Origin: Clostridium kluyveri
GTDB lineage: Bacteria; Bacillota; Clostridia; Clostridiales; Clostridiaceae
DNA: 64,000 bases
Direction of reading: 5' to 3'
Assembly: GCF_001902295.1 (NCBI RefSeq)
Contig: NZ_CP018335.1
Span: 4,030,001-4,094,000 of the forward strand
The notes beneath the pieces were generated by a model, which made no database searches, was not told the DNA's origin, and saw only the letters and a program-made list of their open reading frames with translations. A program made the translations under genes and the position numbers. The first letter of the stretch is position 1; every line of letters begins with the position of its first letter. Of this stretch, positions 47,738 through 56,695 are shown one piece after another.

Positions 47738-48985
47738 TATTTTTAAACATATATTATTATTTTCAAAAGATAGTTGAATTTTACCACCCTTAGATTCAAC
47801 TATTTTTTTTACGTTATATAATCCATATCCCCTATTTTGTCCTTCCTTAGTTGAAAAACCTCTATTGAACATCTCGTTAACATTTTCTAATTTTACTAAG
47901 TTTACACTATTTATAATTTTTATTATATTTTTATCTTTTTCATTGAATATATTTAATGAAACAATCTTATCAATGCTGTCACTTGATGCTTCAAAGGCAT
48001 TGTTTAAAATATTAGTTAATATTTCCGAAAGCTCATGATCCTTTACTTTCCATTGTGTTAAATCATTATCTACAAAATACTTAAAATCTATTTTACTTTT
48101 TTGCGAATCAGTAATCTTACTGTATATTATTGATCTTATTATTAAATTATCTATGTAAAAAACATCTTCAATATCCTTAGTTACCTTATTTAAAGATTTT
48201 ATATAAGTTATTAAGTTCTCTCTTAATTCTCCTTCGTTAGCTACTTCTATAATACCCTGTATAGTGTTTAAATGATTTTTAAAATCATGCTGCTTACATC
48301 TAACTTCTTCCGTAATATTCTCAATAACAGGACCATATCTATTATGTATTTCTATGATCTTTTTCTCTTCATCTATTTTTACTATGTTATAACATAAAAA
48401 TAAATTTAGGAAAAAAATTATTATTATCATAGTCATAAATGCAATTATGTTATTTAAAATTATTTCTTTATTGTATTCCCAAACCATTTTACAAATTACT
48501 ACATACCCAATAAAATTTATTACAATATAATACAATATTCTAGAACTTATATCTGTAATACTATATATGTTTTTTTGTGGTACAAAATAATATATTATTA
48601 CAGAAAATAAAAATACAAAAGCTTGTACAATACTATCAAATTCAAAGGATTTTAAATATATCTTTGAGGTAAAAATCTTTAATATAAATATTACAATTAG
48701 TTGTAATATCATTATAATTAATAAGGTTATTACAAATTCTATAAGAGATTTAATAAAACTTTTATTATGAAAAAGTGACATTAAACATACTAAAGTCACA
48801 TAACTCAAAATTATATTATAATTTATAGGTAGAAATGTAGTTACAGTCATTACAAAAGATGACATAAATATTATTGCTAAATTTTTGAATAGAACTTTTT
48901 CTTTTTTCAAACTAAATTTACACCATAAAATCATAAAAGCACTTAACTCAATAAACGTACTAGCAAAAGAATATATCATCTCCAT
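47729..48985 (-). CDS. agrC: AgrC-like sensor histidine kinase (GHKL)
   Basis: About 418 residues from ATG 48985, with AAGGAG 9 bases upstream; an ATG at 49009 would overlap this site. Six TM segments span the first 200 residues. The phosphorylated histidine H233 lies in KQHDFKNHLNTIQG. The ATPase N box is EILTNILNNAFEA, and the G box GFSTKEGQNRGYGLYNVKKIV. It should sense the peptide made by AgrBD. It is downstream of the response regulator gene (41-base gap) and convergent with agrD, not in the staphylococcal order BDCA. Confidence 0.93.
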   Translation of the reverse strand: MEMIYSFASTFIELSAFMILWCKFSLKKEKVLFKNLAIIFMSSFVMTVTTFLPINYNIILSYVTLVCLMSLFHNKSFIKSLIEFVITLLIIMILQLIVIFILKIFTSKIYLKSFEFDSIVQAFVFLFSVIIYYFVPQKNIYSITDISSRILYYIVINFIGYVVICKMVWEYNKEIILNNIIAFMTMIIIIFFLNLFLCYNIVKIDEEKKIIEIHNRYGPVIENITEEVRCKQHDFKNHLNTIQGIIEVANEGELRENLITYIKSLNKVTKDIEDVFYIDNLIIRSIIYSKITDSQKSKIDFKYFVDNDLTQWKVKDHELSEILTNILNNAFEASSDSIDKIVSLNIFNEKDKNIIKIINSVNLVKLENVNEMFNRGFSTKEGQNRGYGLYNVKKIVESKGGKIQLSFENNNICLKISL

Positions 48986-49026
48986 TCCCTTCATCTCCTT
49001 AAATATCATCTCTAATAAGTAAATTT

Positions 49027-49761
49027 TTAAAGTTTCTTAAATTTTTTCATCACACTTTCTTTAAAATTATAACTCAAAAGAGCTTTTTCTTTACAATTAT
49101 TAAAGCAAATTTCCCACAACTTACTAGACACAGCTTCAATTTTATTAATAAAGTTAATATTTACGGCAAAGGACTTATGACTTTGTAATATATAATCACA
49201 ATCTATCATTTCTAGAGCTTTGACTAAAGACAGCCTCTTTGCCTTATACTTGTCATTTTTAGTATGTAAAATTATTCTTCTTAAATCTACTTCCATAAAA
49301 ATAATTTCATCTATATTTAACTTTATGCTTATATTATTTTGCAAATCAAAAACCACATGCTTTTCTTTCTTTGTCAATGGGTTATGTGTACGTCTATTTG
49401 AAGTTAAAAGCTTGGTCATTTTAATTACTTCATCTTTATCACATGGTTTTAATATATAGTCATAGCAGTGAACTTCTTTAAAAGCTTTAATCATGTATTG
49501 TATATGAGTTGTTGTAAAAATTATCCAATTAAATTTATATTTTTCAATCTTTCTAAGTTCCAAAGCCAAATCCAACCCTGAAGAATTCTTTAGAGAAATA
49601 TCTATATAAAAAAAGTCTATATAAACTTCCTGTAAAATTTTTAAAGCTTCTTCTTTAGATTCTGCTTCATAAATCTTCAAGGTTTTATCTGCTTCATATA
49701 TCATTTTTATAAGGTTTCTTCTCTGTATATCATTATCTTCAGCTATTAATATATTAATCAT
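49027..49761 (-). CDS. agrA: AgrA-like LytTR response regulator
   Basis: 244 residues from ATG 49761 (GGTGGGGG upstream; longer GTG starts overlap it). The receiver domain has the acidic pair EDND, phospho-acceptor D54 in FFYIDISLK, and the conserved lysine in YILKPCDKDE. The LytTR DNA-binding domain spans about 140-244 (IDEIIFMEVDLRRIILHTKN...HKSFAVNINFINKI). It should activate agrBD on phosphorylation by the kinase, with which it forms an operon. Confidence 0.94.
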   Translation of the reverse strand: MINILIAEDNDIQRRNLIKMIYEADKTLKIYEAESKEEALKILQEVYIDFFYIDISLKNSSGLDLALELRKIEKYKFNWIIFTTTHIQYMIKAFKEVHCYDYILKPCDKDEVIKMTKLLTSNRRTHNPLTKKEKHVVFDLQNNISIKLNIDEIIFMEVDLRRIILHTKNDKYKAKRLSLVKALEMIDCDYILQSHKSFAVNINFINKIEAVSSKLWEICFNNCKEKALLSYNFKESVMKKFKKL

Positions 49762-50002
49762 GTTAGCCCCCACCACTTAAATTAATTATTCAAAATACTA
49801 CAATTATCCTCATATATACAGATTAACTTACTTTTCCCTTATTTTCAATATAGATTCTTATAATTAGTGCCCATATCCCTCAATATGTCATAAATATCTA
49901 AACTTTGGATGATTTAAATATTTAAAAATACCTTTACACATATAATGAAGATTTATGTTATAATTCAAATTACAAGTACTATTTTACAATGAGTTTGTTT
50001 AT

Positions 50003-50395
50003 ATGAACGAATTTGAAACAAGAATAATTGATGTAAATGTTAAAGATATAAGATTAAAATTAAAAAACATAACTGCCTTTAATGTAAAAAAATCAAATAA
50101 ATAATATATATGATTTTAATAATAGAGCATTGATAAATAACAAAGATATGCAAGAATAAGAATAGTTGATGACTTTCTTAATAACTCTACTCATTACTAT
50201 ATGACTACCAAAAAATTATTAAGTCAAGGAACATATAAAGTAATAGAAGAAAATGGAACTGAAATATTAGATGTTGATTCTGGTGAAAAAATATTTAAAT
50301 CACTTGGTTTAGAACTTGTCCAATCAATAAAAAAATATAGAGAAAGCTACAAATATAAAAATACTCTAATAGAAATTGACATGCGTGTTGATTAA
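50003..50395 (+). pseudogene. CYTH-domain protein remnant
   Basis: ATG 50003 starts NEFETRIIDVNVKDIRLKLKNI, a typical CYTH N terminus, but stops at 50104. A second frame then reads ARIRIVDDF...TTKKLL...YKVIEENGTEILD...YKYKNTLIEIDMRVD and stops at 50395. The ExExK-like start, R-I-R, T-x-K and EID strand order fit class IV adenylate cyclase/thiamine triphosphatase-like proteins. Frameshifts and a missing C terminus make it non-functional. Confidence 0.65.
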
Positions 50396-50402
50396 CCAAT
50401 TT

Positions 50403-50621
50403 TCACCATAAACAAATTTGATAATTATTGATATTTCGAAGTAATAAGTCAATAATTATCTGGACCTCATCTTGAAGTGTACAACTAAGAAGTTTCTTGA
50501 TAAATTCGGGAAATGATAATTTAACGAATTCTAGACTTTGAAATACATTAACATCAGAAAAATGAAGTAATATATACGCAATTAAAGCTATAAGAAGTTG
50601 ACTGTAAACGAGAACATACAT
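50403..50621 (-). pseudogene. IS4-family transposase C-terminal fragment
   Basis: The 72-codon frame begins VYSQLLIALIAYILLHFS, like the VKTQIWIALIAYLLL segment found after the catalytic glutamate in IS4-type transposases, followed by a leucine-rich tail. No catalytic region is left. Confidence 0.55.
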
Positions 50622-50884
50622 AGATTTGTGTAAAATAGAATAGAAATGATAAAAACTAATTGGAAATTATTATAGGATACGTTTCCATAGTAATTTTTGT
50701 TTTTTAGGGAATAACTAAATGATGAGATTCTATAGCTTTGTAATAATAGTATTGTTTGCAATAATAACGCATTGTGTTAGATCTTGCATTCCAAAATATT
50801 GGATTTTAAAAAAACACAAAATGTCCCTATGCTAAATTTAATATTTTTAATGTGTTATTTGCTTCACCTAGCCCAAATACAGCT

Positions 50885-51115
50885 ACTCTATCATCAATTT
50901 TACAAAGTCAAACTATGCTTTTTCAGAGGCCATTGTGGCAATTTCCTCTACAATACTAATTGTTATAATTTCTGAATCTGAAAGTTTGCAGTCAAAAATA
51001 TTTCTTCTGTTTTTTATAGAATCAGGTATTATTTCATTGTAAATATCATCTATCAAAACAAAAGCAGCCATAAAAAAGTCTTTTAAATTATCAATTTTTT
51101 CAGTATTAGGGGTTT
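50885..51115 (-). pseudogene. IS982-family transposase N-terminal fragment
   Basis: The minus frame reads IDNLKDFFMAAFVLIDDIYNEIIP then KLSDSEIITISIVEE, typical of IS982 transposase N termini. A TAG interrupts it after ASEKA, where most members have a tryptophan. The catalytic domain is absent. Confidence 0.6.
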
Positions 51116-51135
51116 GTGTAGTAATGGAACAGAAA

Positions 51136-51175
51136 ACGGCTATAAGCGTGTAAAAATTTTACACTTATAGTCGTT
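51136..51175. repeat. Long imperfect inverted repeat
   Basis: ACGGCTATAAG...TGTAAAAA pairs with TTTTTACA...CTTATAGTCGT, about 18 pairs with a 2-base bulge. It lies just upstream of the IS982 fragment, so it is a terminal repeat or terminator of a lost element. Confidence 0.5.
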
Positions 51176-51222
51176 CTCAATTTAACATTTTATTACGAAT
51201 AATATTTTGTATAAATATCCAA

Positions 51223-51643
51223 CTATTCTGAAGACTTCTTAATAAATTCCATTCCAAGTTCTAAATCGCTTTTTGTCATCATTTTTTCAATAGTTCCTGA
51301 TTTAAATTCTTCAGTTAAAACTAAAATATCAGTTAAAGCCTTGTTCCACTTTTTCACTTGTCCTTGAAGACGGGTAATTTCATTTACCTGAACAATTGAT
51401 AGCTTATCTCCTTGCCATCTAGAAAGTTGATTTTCATATATCTAAATAAAATCTTGTTAATCTTTAAAAGCCCTAATAATCAGGCTTATGGTATAGTCAT
51501 CTAATACATAAGTTTTTGAATGAGCTTCCAATAAATCATTCAATTGATTTTCAGTCTCTGCAACTTGCTCATCTATCATACTTGCAATCATATGTAAATT
51601 ATTTATGGGCTTGCCAATTGGGTTCTTGTTTATTAGCCATAAA
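51223..51643 (-). pseudogene. Unknown protein with two nonsense codons, beside the Tn3 remnant
   Basis: ATG 51643 has AGGAGGG upstream and reads ANKNPIGKPINNLHMIASMIDEQVAETENQLNDLLEAHSK, ending LELGMEFIKKSSE at 51223. TAA and TAG interrupt it in the same frame near the middle (after AFKD and QDFI). Largely helical and charged, about 139 codons. Its position 3' of the Tn3 transposase remnant suggests it belonged to that transposon, but I do not recognise the family. Confidence 0.5.
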
Positions 51644-51775
51644 TTATCCCTCCTATTAACTTATCTCTTCTATGTTTACAAGGGGTCGCAATTCACCATT
51701 CGCTATTGCTTCAGACAAATTAAATGAATATTTACCAACAATATTAATATGGTCATACCTTAGTGGTGATAACCG

Positions 51776-52545
51776 TTAAATATCTTCATATTCAAGGATT
51801 TTATCCTTATCACGTATAGCATCAAGGACTAGTCCTATATATTTTGTATTCCAAATAACAATTGCATTTACTATAAATCCCAAAGCACCTAATTGATCTT
51901 CTTGTCCCTCACGATAATTTTGATGTAATTCACCTTTTTTGCTATTCCATAAAGCTCTTGCCAGGCTATGGCGGAATTCTCCACGGTTTAGTTGAGTTAG
52001 AATCTTGCGCCTGTAAGCTTCGTCATCGATATAGGTAAGATTGTGCTTAGTTTTAAATATTCGTCCTAATTCACCAATAACTTTTCCTAGCATTATCGGT
52101 TTACCACCATGCTGCAATGCTTTGATAAGCTGTGTTGTATTTACAGTTCCAAGCATAAGAGAGCCAGCTACCCTCATAAAATCATTCCAATAGCGAATTA
52201 TACGCTCTTTATTGATTCTATTTTTTGAAAGCACATTCAATATACCGTAATCAGCACTAGAATCTATTCACCAGAACTTTGATGAACCAATATCTGCTGC
52301 CTAAAAGACCAAATAAACCGAATACAATATCGCTATAACCAGCAGTATCTGTCATAATTTCCTTGGGTTGCAACTCTGTTTGCTGTTCCAAAACGAGTTT
52401 AAGAAGATATAATGAATCCCTAATGATTCCAGGAATCACTATGCCATGCAAACCTGTAAATTGATCGCTTGTATAGTTATAGTATGTTACACCTTGACCT
52501 ATTAATGGGGCAAAGTTAGATAACATTCGAAGTGCTGAGCTAGAA
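51776..52545 (-). pseudogene. Tn3-family transposase (TnpA) C-terminal remnant
   Basis: Two frames carry classical Tn3 TnpA sequence: YYNYTSDQFTGLHGIVIPG...TDTAGYSDIVFGLFGLLG (52257-52520) and RYWNDFMRVAGSLMLGT...HQNYREGQEDQLGALGFIVNAIVIWNTKY (51776-52240). The part between them is shortened and out of frame, and the N-terminal two thirds are missing. The join to unrelated DNA is near 52545. Confidence 0.85.
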
Positions 52546-52577
52546 CCTTTGGTAGAAAAGCTTAAGGATACAGGCAT

Positions 52578-52922
52578 GGCTGAATATCAGGAACTGTTAA
52601 TTGAAAATTATGTTGAGGATATTATAAAAGTAAGCTTGGGAGACTAGTCCTCCTGAGCTTGGATACGTGATAGAAGCAAGTTGGGCATTTCAAGCCCAAC
52701 AAGGTTACCTGATACCTGTAAGGTTTGCTGGAATACGTTAAAATATTTTACTGTTTTTTTGAATACCAATTTTTGAAGAAAAATTAGAGTTTTTTTGCTT
52801 GGAAGTGGCTATTTGAGCTAATCTATTTTAAATATCCCTTTTGTTTTACCCAAAATTTGCTCATGCGTAAGCATGGCTGAGTAGTTACAATACCACATAA
52901 AAGTGCAAATGTAAACAATTAT
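52578..52922. other. Non-coding stretch with a short hairpin
   Basis: The left edge continues a plus-strand frame reading EKLKDTGMAEYQELLIENYVEDIIK to a stop at 52649, which may be the tail of an unknown gene. GTTGGGC/GCCCAAC (52680-52700) forms a 7-bp hairpin downstream. Nothing else is recognised. Confidence 0.35.
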
Positions 52923-53005
52923 GGCATGAAAGATAAAAAATGAGCATAAAAAGAATATTTATGTGTACAAATTCTTTTTATGCTCATTTTTTTCCCTTTC
53001 ATGCC
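52923..53005. repeat. Very long hairpin related to the agr-promoter repeat
   Basis: GGCATGAAAG (52923-52932) and a perfect 22-bp arm at 52935-52956 pair with 52971-52992 and CTTTCATGCC (52996-53005) around a 14-base loop. The right arm (ATTCTTTTTATGCTCATTTTTTTCCC, shown in parts) closely resembles the right half of the agr-promoter repeat (TTTCTTTTCATGCCCG then TTTTTTTCCCTTTTATGCC). Confidence 0.65.
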
Positions 53006-53591
53006 TTTAAGGTTGTATTTATTTTTTTATTATGTAAAATATACATTATAAGGTATTATTATATTAAACATATAGATTATAAACTGCTTCTTTTCTATAC
53101 TTTCCACCATATTGCTTTCAATTAAATGCAATTGAACACCTTCGGAGAAATTTACACCAATTGGACAAGTTACTTCTTAAGTAAACAATATATAAAAGCT
53201 CGCATATAATATAAAATTCATCCAACACTTAGATAAATAATCTATATGCAAGTATGCAAAATATTTTTTAGAATAAAATTTAATTATTCAATATTGAACT
53301 AAACGTCTATTAAAAATGTAAATTAAAAGTAATAACCCATATGAAATTAAGGTGCCTTAATATATATTAATTAAAATTATGGGTAATATCAAAGAAATAC
53401 AAAAAAATATTCTGATAAATTATTATTAATCAATCATCTTGCATAATCATACCATTTATTTTATTGGTGATATGAGTGAAAAATAATTTATACCCCAGAG
53501 TATTGATAATACTAGTATTAGGAATATTTTAAAAAATTATTTTTGATAGTACCTATTATACGAGTATTCCTGTAATAAAGAGTTTTAGACT
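53006..53591. other. AT-rich gap before the IS110 element
   Basis: About 590 bases with no supported gene. A short palindrome AATACTAGTATT lies at about 53509-53520. The left end of the IS110 element must lie in the right part but could not be fixed. Confidence 0.4.
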
Positions 53592-53609
53592 TTGAATGAA
53601 ATAAAAAAA

Positions 53610-53667
53610 CCTGATATAAATATATTGTGTCACTTGCAAGAAGACAACAACAATCTATATCAGGAGG
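53610..53667 (+). promoter_or_regulatory. Hairpin that can hide the transposase ribosome binding site
   Basis: CCTGATATA (53610-53618) pairs with TATATCAGG (53656-53664); the latter runs into the Shine-Dalgarno AGGAGG (53662-53667). Inner pairs TTGTGTC/GACAA-CAA extend the stem. Such structures limit transposase translation from read-through transcripts. Confidence 0.6.
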
Positions 53668-53675
53668 AAAACAAT

Positions 53676-54929
53676 ATGAATAATCGAATTATAGTTCCTA
53701 ACACATTAATATTAGGGATAGACATAGCAAAGGAAAATCACTATGGTCAATTTGTAGTAAATGGTGAATATATAAAAAAGCCGTTCCTTATAAAGAATAC
53801 CAGAGAATCTTTCGAATGTCTATTAGATTCAATCAGACAATTAAAGGCGAAATATAACTTAGATTATGTATTAGTAGGAATGGAGCCAACAGGTCACTAT
53901 TGGAAGAATCTTGCTTACTACTTAAAAAGTCAAGGGATAGAGCTATGCTTGGTCAATCCATATCATGTTAATAAAATTAAGGAGCTTGAAGATAATAGTC
54001 CAACTAAGAATGACAAAAAAGATGCCAAGATTATTTCTAAACTTATATATCAAGGTCAATACCTAAACTGCATGTTTGAGGAAGAACTCTACGTAAATCT
54101 TCGATTATGCAGCAACAATAGGCAAGAGCTAAAAAAACAGTTTATCTCAGAAAAAGTAAGACTAATAGCGCTATTAGATGAATACTTTCCAGAATTTAAA
54201 AAGATGTTTTCAGATATCTTAGGAAAGTCCGCTTTATGTATACTGAAAACATGTCCTTTCCCACAAGATATAGTGAATATAGGAGTTTCTGAGCTTACTC
54301 AAAAGCTTCTAGATGCTACACATAATCGTGTTGGATTTAAGAAAGCAGAGCTGGTTTTTAATGCAGCTAAAACTTCAATAGGAGTGCCTGTAGGGCTTGA
54401 AGGGGCCAGATATAGATTAAGGCTTATTTTAAGGCAATTAGAAGCTTTACAAAAGGAACTAGATGATGTGGAAAAGCTCATGGAAGAATATCTTTTGCAG
54501 ACAGGTTATTCAGAATATTTACTTAGCATAAAAGGTGTAGGCATAGTAACAGCTGCGGGTTTTCTAGCTGAAATTGGAGACATATCAAAATATGACAGCT
54601 ATAAGCAAATACAGAAAGTGGCAGGACTTAACTTGAAAGAAACCAGCTCTGGCATGAAAAAAGGTAAAACTAAAATTAGTAAAAGAGGTCGTTCAAATTT
54701 AAGAAATATTCTATATCAGGCAGCAACTGTTATGGTAGCTAAGAATGCTGCATTTAAAGAAATATATACCCATTTAACGAAAAGACAGGAAAATCAATTA
54801 ACCGGAAAACAAGCAATAGTTGCACTAAGTGTAAGACTTATAAAAGTTATGTACACTTTATGCAAGAAAAAAACAACATATACACATGACAAAGTTCATG
54901 GGTTGACAAGTTATCAACAAGCAGCTTAA
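53676..54929 (+). CDS. IS110-family transposase (DEDD type)
   Basis: 417 residues from ATG 53676, 8 bases after AGGAGG; a longer in-frame start at 53592 has no site. N-terminal RuvC-like DEDD domain: ILGIDIAKENHYGQFV, VLVGMEPTGHYWKNLAYYL, and SPTKNDKKDAKIISKLI. C-terminal Transposase_20 domain: YLLSIKGVGIVTAAGFLAEIGDISKY. Family knowledge: IS110-type recombinases have a catalytic serine in the C-terminal domain and are guided by an RNA from the element's non-coding end. The frame is intact and the element may be active. Confidence 0.93.
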   Translation: MNNRIIVPNTLILGIDIAKENHYGQFVVNGEYIKKPFLIKNTRESFECLLDSIRQLKAKYNLDYVLVGMEPTGHYWKNLAYYLKSQGIELCLVNPYHVNKIKELEDNSPTKNDKKDAKIISKLIYQGQYLNCMFEEELYVNLRLCSNNRQELKKQFISEKVRLIALLDEYFPEFKKMFSDILGKSALCILKTCPFPQDIVNIGVSELTQKLLDATHNRVGFKKAELVFNAAKTSIGVPVGLEGARYRLRLILRQLEALQKELDDVEKLMEEYLLQTGYSEYLLSIKGVGIVTAAGFLAEIGDISKYDSYKQIQKVAGLNLKETSSGMKKGKTKISKRGRSNLRNILYQAATVMVAKNAAFKEIYTHLTKRQENQLTGKQAIVALSVRLIKVMYTLCKKKTTYTHDKVHGLTSYQQAA

Positions 54930-54959
54930 TTTAATATATGCATAGGTATATTGAAATTT

Positions 54960-55145
54960 ATAGTTCTTTGAAAAGAGTAAGGCAAAGCACGTTCAAACCC
55001 CCATAAGGGCTTAATTGACCCAGTATACGAGGATTAATGCTAGCACCTGCTCTAAAATGCAGAACGAAGGAATGTAGAGACATAGATATGTACTCCGTGA
55101 GACATGGTAGGGTAAGCATTAGAGCTATATAGGTGTGTTTCCTTC
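54960..55145 (+). ncRNA. Candidate bridge-RNA region of the IS110/IS1111-type element
   Basis: After the transposase stop lies a GC-richer, non-coding stretch unlike its surroundings. TAATGCT (55035-55041) pairs with AGCATTA (55115-55121), enclosing CTGC/GCAG (55047-55062), with a CCC/GGG stem upstream. IS1111-group members carry their guide RNA on this side. Inference from position and structure only. Confidence 0.45.
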
Positions 55146-55328
55146 AAAATATTGGAATATCACTTACACTCTTATGCACACGTTCAACCTTCTCCATCCA
55201 GTATTACCTATATATTCAATATACTCACATATTTAAATTTAACCACTTGTTTATAAATAATGAAATTCTATGAAAATAGAAGTAAATAAAAGATAAATTA
55301 AAATTTATTGAGGTAGGGAGGATTAATA

Positions 55329-55715
55329 ATGAAAAAATTTTCAATTATGTCAATAATATTATTGGCAATTACACTTTTCATTGGTTCTGGTAATGTTTCG
55401 GCTAAAGATTGGGGTATAACACTAAGCCCAGCTACTATAGCTACGGGTGGAGACAACTGGGATTATAAACATTATAATACTTCAAGCTATATATCATTAA
55501 CTCGCATTGTAGGGGGACCATCGTACTATATTAAAGGAAAAGCTGTAAATGCAGATAAAGAGAGTAGAAGTGATTATATGTTAATCCAACAAGGTGCGGG
55601 AGCAGTATATTTAACTAATGATACCATGGGGGAAGGTTATAAATATTGGGTTTTAGCAAAGAACACTGTTTTTGAAACATCATATAGATGGGCATATGGA
55701 GAATTTGGATGGTAA
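55329..55715 (+). CDS. Cassette B small secreted protein
   Basis: 128 residues. Signal peptide MKKFSIMSIILLAITLFIGSGNVSA (cleavage after VSA at 25), then a mature part of about 103 residues rich in Tyr, Gly and Trp, with no cysteine, ending RWAYGEFGW. GGGAGG precedes the ATG. It lies 155 bases before a three-permease ABC operon on the same strand. Cassette A has a counterpart of similar length and composition; sequence similarity between the two is not convincing by eye. Inference: the exported effector (bacteriocin-like) or surface ligand of the transporter. Confidence 0.7.
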   Translation: MKKFSIMSIILLAITLFIGSGNVSAKDWGITLSPATIATGGDNWDYKHYNTSSYISLTRIVGGPSYYIKGKAVNADKESRSDYMLIQQGAGAVYLTNDTMGEGYKYWVLAKNTVFETSYRWAYGEFGW

Positions 55716-55870
55716 TCTCATTTTAATATATAACAATTTACTCTCTAAAACATATTTAGCAGCAATTGATTATGAATAAAAATAAATTTTGAACTATTGA
55801 TATATTAAATATTAATAGTTCAAAATTTAAAAAATATTATTTTTAATATAAAAAAGAGGAGAATAATTTA

Positions 55871-56695
55871 ATGTTAGTAAATGAATTAAAAAGAGCTCTA
55901 AAGAGTAAAAAATTTTTAATAATAATTATTATTGGACTTTTAATTCACTTTTTAGGTTTATATATAGAAGTAAAAGACTATATTTTTTTTAATTATAATG
56001 CTCCTGACTTACAAACACCAGAAGCACAAGCTAAAATAAAGCATATGATAGAAAATGTGTTTAATATTTATGCCGTCTGGTTTAGTATTTTTCAACTATA
56101 TATAGTTGCAATGCCAATTATCTCAGCACTTCCGTATTCATTATCATACTTAGAGGATAATGAATATGGAATTATTAAATATATAGATGTGAGAGTTAAT
56201 CATAAAAAATACCTAATTGTAAAAATATTAGCCAATGATATAGCTGGGGGGATAGCTGTTGCACTTCCTACAATTATTATGACATTATTCATTCATATTT
56301 TCTTCAAAGGAAGTATAGATGATTTCTATGGGAAAGGCGTATATGGAGGAGCATATACTTACTTATTAACATATAGTTTCTGGCTATATAGTTTATTACA
56401 TATTTTTATAGAATTCATATTTGGTTTTGCTTATGCTAATATTGCATTAACAGTATCTGCATTTATAAAAAACAAAATTGCCATAATGCTTTCACCATTT
56501 TTATTTTGGATTGGTGTTAGTGTAATATTTAATTTTTTGAATATACCGCAATATTCGACAGAACGTATTAATCAATTTTATATAATTCCCACAGTAAGTA
56601 TGCAGGAAATCTTTATAGAACTAACATTTATAACTCTTATATCAGCTTTATTATTTATTTTTAAATCAGGAAAGAGGACTATCTATGAATGTTAA
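55871..56695 (+). CDS. Cassette B membrane protein 1 (ABC-2-like permease)
   Basis: 274 residues with six TM segments. AGAGGAG precedes the ATG. A polar loop after TM2 (YLEDNEYGIIKYIDVRVNHKKYLIVKILAND) and a late AFIKNKIAIMLSPFLFW match the pattern of cassette A membrane protein 1 (EDEK...FIKNR.II.L.P). The extracytoplasmic loop after TM1 carries an acidic stretch. It overlaps the next gene by 11 bases. Confidence 0.8.
   Translation: MLVNELKRALKSKKFLIIIIIGLLIHFLGLYIEVKDYIFFNYNAPDLQTPEAQAKIKHMIENVFNIYAVWFSIFQLYIVAMPIISALPYSLSYLEDNEYGIIKYIDVRVNHKKYLIVKILANDIAGGIAVALPTIIMTLFIHIFFKGSIDDFYGKGVYGGAYTYLLTYSFWLYSLLHIFIEFIFGFAYANIALTVSAFIKNKIAIMLSPFLFWIGVSVIFNFLNIPQYSTERINQFYIIPTVSMQEIFIELTFITLISALLFIFKSGKRTIYEC

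Noticed and set aside
52940..53125. Plus-strand 61-codon open frame
   Set aside because: Created by the long hairpin sequence; no supported start site.
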